A DNA stretch of 64,000 nucleotides from Rotaria macrura (Eukaryota > Rotifera > Eurotatoria > Philodinida > Philodinidae). Positions 49,901 to 63,931 of the stretch are shown here, piece after piece. The number at the start of each line of letters is the position of its first letter. Position 1 is the stretch's first letter. The position numbers and the translations under genes were made by a program. Under the pieces are notes generated by a model. That model worked only from the letters and a program-made list of their open reading frames with translations, searched no databases and was not told where the DNA came from. Where the stretch lies: contig OENT01000169.1 in the NCBI GenBank assembly GCA_900239685.1, positions 62,001 to 126,000 on the forward strand. The letters run 5' to 3'.

Positions 49901-52495
49901 CGTCTATAATAAAAAATAAAAAATATGCTTGTCGTCACTCATTGGAAACGAATGATTTTATTTTCTATGACTACTAACATCTTTTATAAATACGTTAACA
50001 TATATTCATGCATTTCTTTGAATAGAACTGTCAAAATGTCAATATTTTTTAAGTGTTTCAAGATATTGAAACAGTGGAATTCTGAAAAACAAAAATCATT
50101 CAATAGAACAACGTCGTGTGAAAATCTATTTTTTTAAGGACAAATAATTATCTCTAATAATTTAATTATGCATAGAGTTTCTTATTTTCTTAGCGTAGTC
50201 AATGTGTCAATAAAGTTGGCATTTGAATAATCGTCGTATCATATTTCTCAATTCCTCAGAAGTTAATGTCGGACAATTATTTCAATCCTTTAAAGACGAA
50301 ACTTAGCAGATACATGAAAATATTACGTGTATCTAAAAGTGCACATGTAGTGCGTCAGATTTCAACTGTATTGTTTTTTCTAATTACATATTATCTTTCA
50401 TTGTATTTAGTTGAATTTTTTTCGGGTATACATTACCGTCTATGTAATAGTGAGAAATTTTCGTTTACATTTATGTTTTATCTGTAATATCTCTATGAAA
50501 ACTATGCCCCAAGTAGGCTCGTATTTTGCCTATCCCTCAGTGAAAAAATGTTTTTTTTAATTTAAATATTGATCCTTAACTAAAGTTAGAAATGGTAGAA
50601 TGACATGTTGCCGATAGGAATGCTCATGAAAAAATTGCGCACAAGATTAGAACATCGCATTATTGTACAAAGAATATTGCTCATACATAAATGTAAATAT
50701 ACATATAATACTAGAGCATTCTAATCTCATGTAACTTTTCTATTGACTTTTTTCTTGAGATCATATCATTTATAAAGAATGCGATCAATTGGATTCATTC
50801 TTCCGATCTTAATTCAATCACATTTCTCAATCTTTTAACAGCATCTTTTCATAGATGAGTAGACACAAGACATGAAACCTATCACACATATGATTTCAAC
50901 TTCTCATGTCTCTGTGTCATAGTGATATTGTTATTACAGAAAATTCGAACAAAGCAAAACTTTATGCTAATTAGAAACTTGCACGCTATATACATCTGTT
51001 ACCGAAGGCATCTTCTCTTCTATCATTAGTATAGCTAAATAATAAACATCCTAGTGTTACTCGGCAAACATGTATCAATTGAATACATTCAATAAATTTT
51101 TATGTTATATTTTCTATTAAAAGATATGAAAGTATTTCAGAGATAATCATTTGCATTATGACAAGAAACGACACACTGCTTTGTTGTATTAGTTGGAATT
51201 AATGCATTAAAATTCAATTAAGTATGAAAAATTGATTAACATTTCTTTTCTACTTCAGTACGACATTTTGAAACATTTAAATCCGATTTCTTTCAAGTCT
51301 TTCACGTTTATCTCTCATTAGTCAGACCTGGATAATCTATTTTTGTGTTATGTTGGCATAAGACTAAGCAAGATCGAATATACGAATGCATAATTTTCTT
51401 CAGAATTCTTCTACAGTCTGCACTAAAATACAAGAACAATTATCTACCACGTTAAACGGCAAACTCTAATAATAGTTAGCTTCGTCATGAAACTATATGT
51501 TATGATTATAATAAACATTAGTCTTCATGTCGTACATAGTAAATTATAAGTTGTTATGGTAATTACCGGCAAAACAATATATTCAAGTTAGTATTAAACT
51601 TTGTTATTAACGATTGTTTACAATTAGAGCATGCAAAGACTATGTCGAACATGTATAATAGAAAACAAAATTCAACAATCTCGAATGAACTTACGTGAAA
51701 CAAAGTCTGCTGCTTCATACTTTAATTCAGTAGAAACAAGAATGAAAAAGAAATGTTTGACATTTTATATCAGGCACACAGACATCGTGTTGATAGATGT
51801 TTATGACCTATTTTGTATAGTTGTTTACAGATTGTGTACGACATGTGCACATCTGTTCTTCGACATACTTATTAGCTATTTTTTTTAACAAAATAATATA
51901 CCATCCTACCTCAACTATACATATATATATATGTTACGGAATATCTAGAATACTATCGTCATTAAGAAGACAACAAGATTATTAAATCGTTGATTCTTGT
52001 TACATAAATTAATTTCTATCAAACTACCCAGTATCATATCATTAATTGTCTATCAAAGAGTGTTTCATTAAAAATTTTATAAATATGTTTTTCTGACGTT
52101 TTTTTTTCTTAAACAAAAAAGAACTGACCATGAAATACAACAAATACACTCAAAAAAAAAATAAAAGAAAACTCGATATTCACTTTCTATTTATAGTACA
52201 ACAGAAGTTTTTAAAACATAGACACGAACATAAAACATTTGTCAAAAGAAGAAGAAAAAGAAGTATAAGAAGAAAAAGAAAAAATATATATATACTGATG
52301 AATTTTGCTTGTCTTTTGAGTAACATTTCTCACCAGGCGAATAAATCGGGATGCATTTTTCTACATGAATAATTAGCAATCGGTAGATGCAGGTATTAGA
52401 AATTTGTTACGCGTGCATTATCTGCAAACATAAAATACAGCAACATGAATATATAATTGAAAAGGAAAAGAGACTCATGAGCATGCGAATAAATT
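43969..52495. other. 8.5-kb gene-free interval
   Basis: Uniformly AT-rich sequence between FBP1 and the coiled-coil gene. All open frames are below 86 codons and look random. The only candidate exon is on - around 49902-49826, after the acceptor 'tattatag'. It would join in phase to an optional donor at 52617 of the upstream gene and stop at TGA, but the peptide is unremarkable. Small repeats include a (CAA)n run near 47070-47090 and a TA run near 51923. No TIR element, RNA gene or recognisable transposon fossil was seen. Confidence 0.5.
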
Positions 52496-55400
52496 CTATT
52501 CCTTTTGATTTGATTTTAAAACAAAATCTCTTGATGAGTTTTCAAGGGATTTATGACGACTCGAAAATGGAAGTTTGTTGTTAATAGATAACATATGAAC
52601 TGTTGAATGTCGTTTACCTGTGGACGATGCACTTGGTCGAGGTGCAATAGGTAATGTTGGTTTTAATGCTGAACTTATTTCTGTTTCTGTTCGACTTGCA
52701 TGACGTGATACTTTAGGTGATGATTGAATATCTAATTCTGATGAACCTTGACTATTGAGCGATGTTTGTTTGTTGAGCGTTTGTTGACGTTGTTGTAAGT
52801 AATTAGCAACTGCTATTTTTCGTGTTTCAGCGGCAACTTTCAATGTTTCATAAACAGGATCAACAATACTTTCATCTAGAACATGTGACAAACGATATTC
52901 AATAAACGAGAAGAAGATTATTTTAATAAATAGCGTTACCTTGTTCAGAATCATTATTATGATGTTTTTTCTTTCCTAATGAAAATCGTCGAGTAAACGA
53001 CTAAAAACAAAAACAGTAAATCTAACATAATTATATGGGACAAACACAAACACGCTAGAATTTTAGTCTGCTCATGACATGCAACTAAATACATCGAGAA
53101 AAAATCCTTAGCTTTCTTAAGCATACCCTTATCAATTAAAGAAATGTTCTACCTCAACAACTTGTGATATAACACTCGAACGCTTTTGTTTTAACAAATT
53201 TGGATTGGGTTTTTCATTAAAAAACGTATAACGACCCATTGTCATGCGGCGTTTTTTATGCAGTGGAATTTCCAGTTGATGTTCTTGTTGGTGTTGTTGT
53301 TGTTCTTCAAACGAAAATACAGTAAAGCGTCGTTGAAACCATGATGACGGTGGTCGTCTGGGTGGAGGTGTATTTGTCTCTTTAAGTTCATTGTTTTCCG
53401 TTGATAGTTCTAGACGTGTTATTGTCGTTGATGATGCGTCAGCGGCTGACTTACGTCGTGCGTAATCTTGTTTTGAATGTCGTGGTTTTAATGAATGTGA
53501 ACGAATGCGATTTGATGTAGGTGTCTGAACATTTAAACGCTGTTGTTCATTGTCATTTAGTGGGTTATTCATCATAGCCATCTTTAGTTAATAAAAAATC
53601 TCTCTTGATGTACGTGTGATCAAGCGTGAAAGGCAGAAAAATACTTATACTTATAACGAGAAAAAAGAAAGACGACAGAAAAAGAAAATAAGAAATTCTA
53701 TATTTGAATGGAAGATGCCAACAGGAAGCAATCTGAACGGCGGCGACAAGAGACACGATTTTGCTACACACATTTTGCAAGTTGATATATGCGAATGAGG
53801 ATGAAAAATGAAGAGAAGCAAAGAGGGAGAGAGAGAGAGAGAAAAGACGCGGGAGGGGGTTTGGGGAGGGAGAGAAAAGAAAGAGAGTGAAAATACGAAT
53901 AGCATGACAGGAAAAACAAAGATTAGTTTGTTTTCATAAAAGAAAACAATAGCTAATGACTCTCTGACAATAAAGCTTGACAAGTAACTGATAGTAAATA
54001 TATCCAATGCGTATGATGAATACTCATTTATATAATCACTTAATAGGTGGAAAAAATACTATTACCATATTCTTTCATCGAGAGAAAGTAGATGAAAAGA
54101 AAAAGAAAGAAAAGCATAAAATGTTCATTGTTTGCTATTTTGATTAATGCTAAATCACGTAGACTCTTAATCGAGTATTGCCTATTTCGGATGTGATCGA
54201 AATTATTCGAATATCGTTATGGAAATTTTATTTTTTCAATGTATTTCTTCTTTCTTCACATATTGATCTCGTTTGAATTACTCGATTAGATCGATTGTTA
54301 AAACTGCGGGGCGTGAATTAAGTGCGCATGTATAAAATCGATCTAGGAAGATTTTTTCGTCGAACTTACTGGACGAGTGTCATCAACACCAGAGCCACTT
54401 GACGATGTTGTAGACTTTTTCAATGCTCGAAATGTGTCACGCCAGAGTCCTTTCATACTTTTGATATTGCGTTTTTGCGCATCTTGCTCACTTTCGCCTA
54501 TACTACTCATCGAATGTCGATGAGATTTAAGCAGTTCTTGCTAAAATACAAAATGAATAGAATATAATTAATACAAGTAAAGTCAACGTAAAAATCAAAA
54601 AACGAGCAACATACACGACAACAACATTGGCAAATTGACATACTTTCAAGCAAGTATGAATATGTCTCGTTTTTTTTTCTCTTCCTATGTATGTTTCAAA
54701 TCGTTAACTACAATCTGTTGTTTCATTGAAAATCTATATGAAGTTCTTTTTTGTCTGTATCATTAACGCCTAGGCATACATCATAGAAAAGCTATGTGAC
54801 AGAAGTTGCAAAGCAAAAATAATACACAACGAATGAGTTTTAAAGGGCACAAATATAAAAATAGATGAAAATAATCTATGTCTAAGTTTAATCTACTGAA
54901 TATCAATGTTGCTTTCTATATTTCTTTAAGCGAAATTACTCAAAGAAACTATCAATATCCATGACAAGCCTTATATTTGAACACAGGGATAAAGTAAATC
55001 ATATACGCAAGGGAGAAATTATTCAACAAGACATCTACCCTTAGCCAACCATCCCCTCGAAGGAATATTAGCTTTCTTTTTCTTTCATGATGATTACTTA
55101 CTCGTCATATGTATAGAAAAAACTAATCACATCATATATGAGTTTATGTCAGACTTTATAGTAGTTGAAAAATGAGTGTTTGAAACACATTCCGAAGTTA
55201 AAGAAATGTATGCTTAATAACTACGTTAATGTATTTATTTCTTACCCTTCTATTTCTGACTGAAGTGGTATGCGAGACTAAGCCTATTTATATTCCTATA
55301 GAAATCATCAGATGTATGATAAATGTTTGTAGTACTTCAAATAAACTGTATCATTTTTCTTTTCGATGAAATCATCTAGTGTACGTTTGAGTTATCATGA

Positions 55401-58400
55401 TTTGTTATCATGCTGTGACTCCGCCCTATAAGAAGAAGAGAAGCCGTATCTAGAAGAAAACAACATTTATTTACATTAATAGTCTGAAGCTTGTCTTCGA
55501 AATATAGAAGATCATTTTTCAAGTCAATCTGATTTTTCTTTGACTTCATGTAAGAACTTACTATATATAGATGGTAATGACAAAACTTGAATTACATAAG
55601 TTGCCTTTTATTCTTGTTTTGTTTTGTGCAAGTCAATTGTCAAAAACAAATTGGTATAGTCGTCGTCGATTATTTGGTTATTATTCTCCTAATATACACG
55701 CATACTTTTATTGTACGATGATGTCAGAGACTTATGCATAGGGGCATATTGTCGCAAGTCAGCAAGAAGAAAAGAGTGGTGAATGTGTTAATAGACAACA
55801 ACAAGAAAGGCAATGTTAGAGCCCAGCAGATGAGAAAAAAACTGGCGATTAATCAAGCTGATGGATTTGTCAAGCGCTTTTTGTATTCCTTCTATTGGGC
55901 CTATATTTGCGGGCATGAGTTGTTATCGTTTGTTGCGCTCGATCGCATTATATCGATCTATATCGAGCGTCTGAATATATATATATATATGCTCATTTAA
56001 TGCTTAAGCATTCGTCGTGGCATTCGACAAAAACGTCTTACAAAACATAGATATATGACAGATGGATTCTTGTACATAACAAAAAGGAAAGCGAACCCAA
56101 TAAGTTTGTTGTTCCTCTTCCTTACTTAATTCGACAACAACAGATTTCATTGACTTAATCACATTCCTCGTTATTGCCAAGATGTATTCACGTAGTGAAG
56201 ATACGAGGAAGTTCGAAAGTGTGGTTGTTTTTACTATATAATGATCTCATTTATATAAAAACAAACGACTCTCACGACGAGAGAATATTTATTTCTTGAG
56301 CAAACTTTGATATTACATCTTATGTGTCAAAGTGGTCATTGCCATTTGAAAGAAGGATAACGATAGAAGAAAAATATCATTGTTATAAACAAATGTCATG
56401 GATTTTCTTTTTCTTTTCGTTTTGTTTATTTAATTGTTATGTTTTTTTTTTGACCTTGTCTATCGAGCGTAAAAGCAAACAAATAATATAATGGTAGAAA
56501 ATTTATTTACCTGTGCTAATAATACAGATTCTTCAAGATCAATCAAACGTAGGTGGTGCTTTTTTCTCATAACATTTTGTAATTGATTGAGTGCAATTCT
56601 CTCTGATCTAAAATTATATGAATACAACTCTATCATCACAAGGAAGATGCTTCTCTTGATTTTGTTTGATGCTTTCCTCATGTATTTGTTTTGTTTTCCC
56701 TGTTTTGCACATGAATAAATAATGCACTTCGAACTGACATGAAGAAGACAAGATATCGTTAATGATTATTTTCTTCATGTCATTAGGGGTCAAGAAAATT
56801 GGCAAAAATGCTTAGGTTCATATGGAAGAAAACATAGCAGATACGGGTTGATGTTTGCTTTCTTTCACTTACTGTTGTTGATCTTCATGCTGTTGATGAT
56901 GTTTTGTTGATTTATTAATAATAGATAATAATGTTGACTTTTCCTTTTTTATTTCTTTCAAGCGTTCAGCTGTTTCTCTGCAGCGCGATGATAATTGTGT
57001 TTGAATAACTGGTGCTGCATAAACAATTAATTGGTCCGTCGTATGTGGTGATAAATGTTGTAGCTGAGAATTAAATGTAGCTAATTGCTTGAATGGAGAT
57101 TGAAATGATTCGAATTCAATATGAACTGGTGGTGTTGACGAAGCATTAGTTGCATCATTTATTGAACATATGTAATTTTCCAATTCTTCCTGTGGATTTG
57201 TTGTAGAACTAGTTACAACAAAGGATTCAAAACTACGATGGCGTTGCTCATGCTAGAAAAAGTAGAAAAAGAAGGATTGCTTTCCTTTTCCGATTTGTTC
57301 AATTCATTTAATATGATTGTCAATAGTTTTAGCATTGTAAATGATATTAATAGTCCATAAGAAGGAAATTCGCATCATTCAATATTTGATATATTGAAAA
57401 AGAAAATCTTTTCATACGATGATATTTTTATTGACATAAATAAACCAATGTTGACTACTATACTATCTATGGATAGAAATAACTTGGATAGATCGTTCTT
57501 AATTTAGGTTATGTTATATTCTAGTGTGTTATGGAATAGAAATCTAACGATCTTTATTACTGATTTACATAATCATTAGCGGATATGAATTGCTTTCTTA
57601 AGTTAATTTGTATTTAATCAGAATATAGAATAAGTCAATAAACAATCCGATTCTTTTATCGATGTCGTACGTCAAGCTTTCGGCACATCATTATGAAAAA
57701 AAAAAGTAGAGGAATCAAACAGGTAGATTTATACAGTTAGTTTATAGCCGACATGATTGATGTTCTAAGAAAAGAAAAATGGATGCATATCTAAGTATTA
57801 GAAATCGAAATGAATTAATGATATTACAATTTAATGATCTCCATGAGAAAATATTTAAGAGCTTTATAGAAGAACCACTCCAATAACTTTTACTTTTAGT
57901 CATCGAGATGAATATGTAAGAAGTAACTCGAGTGTTTTTATCTAAATTATCGTTTGTAGTAGGCAGTACACTTGTGCATTTGATTGCACAATGCTTGAGA
58001 AGTGAACGTTCACCATCTTCATTCTCTTAAACATGTAAGCATGTACTATAAAATGTGACAAAATATTTTATAAGCTTTGAACACGTTAGGCGACATAGTC
58101 CTGACCTAGTTTAGAAAAAAAAAGACGAATATCTGAAATTCATCAACATTTTTAATAGTATAAAGCAGAGATTAATTTATAATCTTCATCTTCATTGTGA
58201 CATGTTAAAAATTCTAAGTAACACTTAACACATAAGATCAGTTCGTTACTAAGTGTATTTTTTATCCATGAAAAACAATGATGCTTATAGAACTTAGCTG
58301 AGATGTAGTGTTTATTATTCGACGAATCACATTCAACGAGAACATTCGGAAACAATTACCTGTTTGATCATATTATATTGTATGCTAATCGAAGTGCGTC

Positions 58401-61400
58401 TTCTATTTCTTTATAGTTTGGAAAAGAATTGTAAAGGTTTTTTCCAAAAAAAAAAGCTATTCATTATTGAAGACAACATATCTTCAGTTGAGATACTTCT
58501 CTTCTGAACCGAGAGAAACTATTGCTGTACATAGAATGATGATCGATAGGCATTGATTAGAAATCGTTTCTCACTAAAACAAACAGTGAATATGCTGTTT
58601 TGTGTTGACATTTTTTTTCAATCCATTGAGTTTTAAAATAAGAGTCATACTTGAAATACTTTTAACGATAAACAGATTTCGGCTATGTTATAGAAATTGT
58701 GACATAGACAACTGGTTGAAACAAGTTTAAAATCACTTTTTCTTAGTTCATTTCAGTGTACTACGTCGTTCGTCGATGATTATTATCTAGTTCTTTCTCA
58801 CTTTACACACACGCAATTACTAACGACGATTCAATCGACAAAATTGAATCGAAACTAAAGACTAACAATTAAATAACTGAAACTTATCGCAAAGAAAAAT
58901 GAAGATTACAGAGAATCTTTGTTTTTATAGATCTGTTGAAATACTTAGGCAATGAATTTCATTCTAGAAATTTCTCATGCATATGTTTCAACTAAAATTT
59001 AAATCAACTTTAACTACTCGTTAGTTTAATTTCTTGTTCTAAAGGCTTGAACGTTCAATAACTGTGTCGTCATTTTTCTTTTGATGATTATTTTTACAAC
59101 CTATCCATCGCAAGTGACAATACAGAATAGAAAATGGAGATTAATCTCTTCAACACCACTTCGGAAATAGTCATTCCATTGAGTATGGAATTGATTTTAA
59201 TCATTAGTAAGTGGCCAATGCAATTGTCGATTACAGCTCGTAGTTAAAATTTACACACACGAGAATAATCAAAGGAAACGTTGATAACATAGATCCATTC
59301 ATCTATATGTTAAATTATCATTAAAGTATAATTATAGCTCGTCTCGACTAGAATAAGCATACGAATGATTCAATGATGATTAAATTTCATCGCCAAAATT
59401 TTTCAGTGAAAATTAATGACACAACATGATTAGTACAAAATTTGACATTTTACAGTTCTAGCAATCTCGTACAAATGTTCCAGTGACTTTCTTTCTAAAC
59501 TAAGCCATGTTACCAATCATGTAAAATCATAGTTTTTAATTGATCTTTTGAGAATTCGGAAGTCATGAAAAAAAATCATCTCTCATTAGTTTGTGAAGCA
59601 ATCTAGTCGTAACAACCAAATATTGAACATCTACAGGATAAGACAAAACATTGATAAGTCGCTTTCAAGATTGCTATGATGTCAATTTGTAGACTTTCTT
59701 AAGTTATTAATTGACATGATAACCAGTCAGGCTGATGGTTTATTCAAGGATTTATTTATGCTAGTCAAAGTTTGCTATATCCTGAATATATTTAGTAATG
59801 GAAAAGAAGAAGAACATAAAACAACAAACTGATAGCTGTCAGGATGGAATTTCATGCAATTCATTTGCCAAATACGCAATCGTATGTAGCAATAGTGCTA
59901 GAATTACACTGTGCTTTTTTGATAATGCGCATTATCTGAGTTCTATTCATCTTCTCTCAAATTCGGTGCATCCTCAAAAGTTATTATTCGATTGAATCCG
60001 AAAATAGCCTAGAAAAAAAGTAAATTAATTGACTTCCTTTTTCATTCTTTGCTTTTCAATTACAAATCCATTGAAATTTTTTATAAAGACATCAAATGCA
60101 TTGATTACAGAACCCATTTTGAGTTCTACAATAACGACAATAGTTGAACACTAATGAATTTACAATTCGAAAATAAACCATTATCTAATCACATTCATAT
60201 AATATCTTCTTGTTTTATGTATATATATATATATATCTGCAATACTCACATAATAATTCAGTTACCATACATGAGTGTAATCTGTCTGTTTCATGGATGG
60301 AAGATAAAATGAACCTGTTGCACTCTGAACACAAGCACTAATCAAGACTTGATCAATCTTCACTCAAAAGAACTAGAAGATCGCCATGAATTTTTTCTTC
60401 AGGCGAAAACGTCTTAATGTAGAAGACAACTCACATGATGTTACATTTCTCATTCGATCGTATAATCTATAGAATCAATTAGCATTTGAATTTTCATGGC
60501 GAACAATTTCAATTTGCAGTAATAATATAAATTTGACGATTCTCTTCTGTGAATGGCCCGCTCCTATAGAGAGTACACTTACAAGATCTTACGATCACAA
60601 TTATGTAGTAGTAAAGACGAGATTCATGTTGAAACAATGGAACACAGTGAAGACTCTTTCATTTAAATCAAAACTATCACACTTGACAGTATAGTCAATC
60701 TATGAAATAATTTAGACATGTGAATATTTATTCGTTTCTTTTTAATAGAACATCGAGTCTAAGAAAGTAATATGGACGAAAGTATATCAAATATACGAGA
60801 TTTTTTAATCCTTGGGAAACAATAACAATTATATGAAGAATCAATACGATATAAATACTCGTCTATACCGAATTACTTCTCACAATTCGATTAAATCAAG
60901 TTGTATTTTCAATATAAGTATTTGGCAAAAAGATAAAATTTAGATGCTCATATTAGAATAATAATAAGACTTATGACTGCTATTTAGTGAAGACTAAGTG
61001 AAGGAAATGAATATCCTATAAGACAATAGAGAGTGGAAAACTTATTAGAAAGCATAGTAGCAAATATCTACAGTCGATTCTGTGTGTATACACAGACAGA
61101 CGGAAAAGAAGCCATTTGAACTTACATAAATTTATGAATCTATACAAAAAAAGCAACATGCAAGAGAAAGAACTCTAATAGAGTTAATATACATGAATAT
61201 CCTGAGAAACACATGTAGATAAAGTTGAAATGATGACATTGTGTAACACAATTCAACTGAAAGAAATGCATGAATGCTGTTTTGTTTTGTACGGATCGAC
61301 GTCATATTCTTTTCATATATACGACACAACACAGAGAAGATGTCGCTAAAGTTCTATAGATGGACTCAATAAATGAAAAGTCAAAAACAAAACAATTATC

Positions 61401-63931
61401 GAAAGAAAGATCATGATTAAAAATAACATCACTGTTAGAGCTGTCTCAGAAAATCACATCATGCTAATTGGAGATGTACGAAATTTTTTGAGCATGTTCT
61501 ATTTATTGTACAACAATGTATTCTGATATGTCTGTCATGCTACAGGTTTCATTTGTTCGCTTCATTGATTTTCTTAGATGAAAAAAGATAATCACGAGTA
61601 TATGTAAGAAGTAGAAACTAAAAGGAAAGCGATGATAACAATCGAAAAATTTCATAAATGAAATACTTCTATTGGCATAAAGTATTTGATCATGCCAGAT
61701 CTCTTCCGAGTTCTCAACACCATGTAATTATAACAGAGCTACAGAAAAACAAACCTGAGGTGACACACATAGAGGCGCTAATGAATCAAGTTCATGGAGA
61801 AACTATAGGAAAATATGTGATATTTACTTCAAATAGAGGAAAAATGGTTACTTGACGCAGTTGACATTTGCAACAACAGAATTGAGAAATCAACTTTCGT
61901 AGTATTTTAGTTTTTAGGTCTTTTCTCCGTAAATAATATACATCCTAGGAAGATTTAGAATGGATTAATACAGAACATGGTTTTAAAATTATGGCCAGGT
62001 CTGGAGAGCAACCTAGCAGGCATTTAACAGATTGGCTGTTTTTGTGTATGTCTTGTTCATATAATTTGATGTAGCTGTTGGTTGCCAGAAAAGTTATCGC
62101 TAAACTGGCTGTTACCCGTGTAATTATTACATTAGTTAGTAGCTTAAAAATATCTAGATACTGGCGTCAACAAAATCTGGACAACACTTTATCAATTGCG
62201 CTTCGCTTTCATGGCCAATTAGATCGATGGCATGTCAAACAAAACATATTTGCAAGTCGGAGGCGACTAATTTTATTCAAATGGCAGCTTGGGACGTAAA
62301 CGAATGAAAAAACACGATCGTTCGATATGTTGTATCATTGTTTTTATTTTTATTTAAAACGTCTTCGAATGAATTCTCATCGATTCCGTAATAGATATAC
62401 TACTAATCAATCCATTTATATATTTTCATAATAATAAACAATATTGTTACTACGCATGTTTTGTTTCGATAGTCTAACGTGTTGCTTCTATTTCTATAAA
62501 TAAATCAGCATACCTATCATAGAATAATCCAACAAATTTGCATAATCTAATTTAATAGTTTCAGAAAACTAGTAGCCTCTGTCTAACGATAGAATGAATC
62601 CCTTTTATGAAAAGTTATGCGAGCTTTCGATTACTTGACAAAAATGACAATCATTATTTCAACATGTATATCTCATGTTGTTAATGTAGTAAGATAATAA
62701 ATCTTGATGTATCAAACCTCAGGATATTTAAATAGATCTATTGGCAACCGTCTATAATTGTCCAGGATGAAGCTGCCCAATAGGATGCTGTAAGATATCG
62801 TAAAGTGTCACAATCCCAATTTTCCGACTAGTGCCACGGTCATTCCAACACTTTTCGACATCCCAACAGCTTCCTCTTGAAATCCAACATTAAGGATTTC
62901 GACAATTTTCAACGGATCCGACAGTTTTCCGATAGGATCTCATAGGGTCCGACAGTCGAAGCAGCCGTCCTGGCTAGTCTGTCAAATTCGTTGTCAAATT
63001 TTTCAGACATCAAACTTCTTTTCATTATTCATCATATAATTGTCGTCATCTTTACCCTCGATCCATGGCAATATGATATTTTACTAATTTGTTTGTTATC
63101 ATTTTCCGCCTTGCAGACACATACACAAAACCAATTAATTTTTTTTATAAGATCCTTTCTTTCATAAAAGAGAATAACATCGTTAAACTATGAAATTTAT
63201 TCAGTATTCGTGTATGTGAAATATATTATGCATACATAGTTAAATCAAATGCTTATCCCTTTTAAAATTGAATCATTCAATATTTTAATTGATTTTATTT
63301 GTGCTTATGATAATTACGAAATTATATATTCATTCAATCCTACTACATACACTGATTTGGTTTTATGTAAAAAAGCTGTAGAAAGAAAATTAATGACGAA
63401 TAGACACTGATATAACTGTATTCGAAACAAAAGTTAGTATCCAAAATTTGAATATGTCGTCAAAAAATAAAATTGATGTCTTTTTCTCTTCGAGTATTGT
63501 TCATAATAAGTCTCTTGATGAAAACATACAGGTATTCTATGAATGACTTATAGTGAATCGATACTTTAAATGATCGATATATCAAAAGTGACAGTAATAA
63601 TCACAACTTACTAAATGTTTTATCGATGAGACTCTTGAGGAAAGTTACTTTTCATTTTTGTCAATGGTTAATGTTAATCATTATTACTATATAAAAATGT
63701 ATTATTCTTGTTTAGTCAAATAAAACTTTTATCATACATACCGAGAGCATTACTATTTACGCATTCAATATCTTTTTCTTTCTTTTATCCTTTTCCCATA
63801 TACCGCTGATATATGCAAGTGTCAAATTAAGCAAGATTCACCTGTGACTATAAATTGTTATGAGATTATTAAAACTTACATTTTTCCAGTGTTCATAGAT
63901 AAATTGCAATTGTGGTGCGTAGTTTTCTTCC
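52496..63931 (-). CDS. Unidentified coiled-coil, low-complexity protein (3' part)
   Basis: Seven exons on -, continuing beyond the right edge: 63931-63880, 57252-56873, 56607-56511, 54540-54370, 53581-53153, 53000-52940, 52875-52496. Phases agree at every junction; about 522 residues are visible. Order: a helical start (EENYAPQLQFIYEHWKN, HEQRHRSFESF), a charged coiled-coil piece (CRETAERLKEIKKEKSTLL), another helix (RKKHHLRLIDLEESVLLAQ), a basic motif (KSMKGLWRDTFRALKK), then Ser/Thr/Gln/Pro-rich disordered sequence with PPPRRPP (a possible SH3 ligand) and a conserved-looking PVYETLKVAAETRK. There is no catalytic domain. It may be a cytoskeletal or signalling adaptor, but I do not recognise it. 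The exon at 53581 begins with ATG right after an AG, so it could also be an alternative start. The last exon may instead use a donor at 52617. Confidence 0.6.
53823..53898 (+). repeat. Purine tract with G-quadruplex motif
   Basis: In an intron of the coiled-coil gene. A (GA)n run is followed at 53851-53870 by four G-runs with loops of 1, 3 and 1 bases (gggagggggtttggggaggg), a textbook quadruplex pattern, then more purines. It lies on the template strand of the gene, so the pre-mRNA would be C/U-rich here. Confidence 0.85.
61658..62299 (+). pseudogene. Degraded coding fragments of unknown origin
   Basis: Two frames on + inside the big intron look more protein-like than chance frames nearby. 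One, 61658-61855, is 65 codons long (SSQHHVIITELQKNKPEVTH, then an Ala-Leu-Met-Asn-Gln stretch and YVIFTSNR). The other, 62078-62299, ends ALRFHGQLDRWHVKQNIF. Between them the frame is broken by stops. They could be pieces of one decayed mobile-element gene. I recognise no domain. Confidence 0.3.
62800..62970. repeat. Short GC-richer repeat patch
   Basis: Recurrent words 'tccgac', 'ttccgat', 'ggatctcatagggtccgaca' and 'catcccaacag' in about 170 bp, clearly GC-richer than the flanks. It resembles in style the tracts at 13550 and 16250 and may belong to the same repeat family; alignment would be needed to confirm. Confidence 0.4.

Larger units (their letters stand above)
57253..63879 (-). other. 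6.6-kb intron of the coiled-coil gene
   Basis: Donor GTAAGT at 63879, acceptor 'tttttctag' ending at 57253; the longest intron in the window. It is AT-rich and contains a TA run near 60222, two protein-like frames on the opposite strand (separate entry), and a GC-richer repeat patch at 62800-62970 with words like 'tccgacagttttccgatagg'. Intervening undetected small exons are possible. Confidence 0.5.

Noticed and set aside
49826-49902. Extra 3' exon for the coiled-coil gene
   Set aside because: Phase allows it from the donor at 52617, but it needs a 2.7-kb intron and the continuous reading to the stop at 52496 is simpler.
55734-56000. 88-codon Lys-rich frame on +
   Set aside because: Lies inside an intron of the coiled-coil gene, ends in a TA repeat and has no recognisable family.
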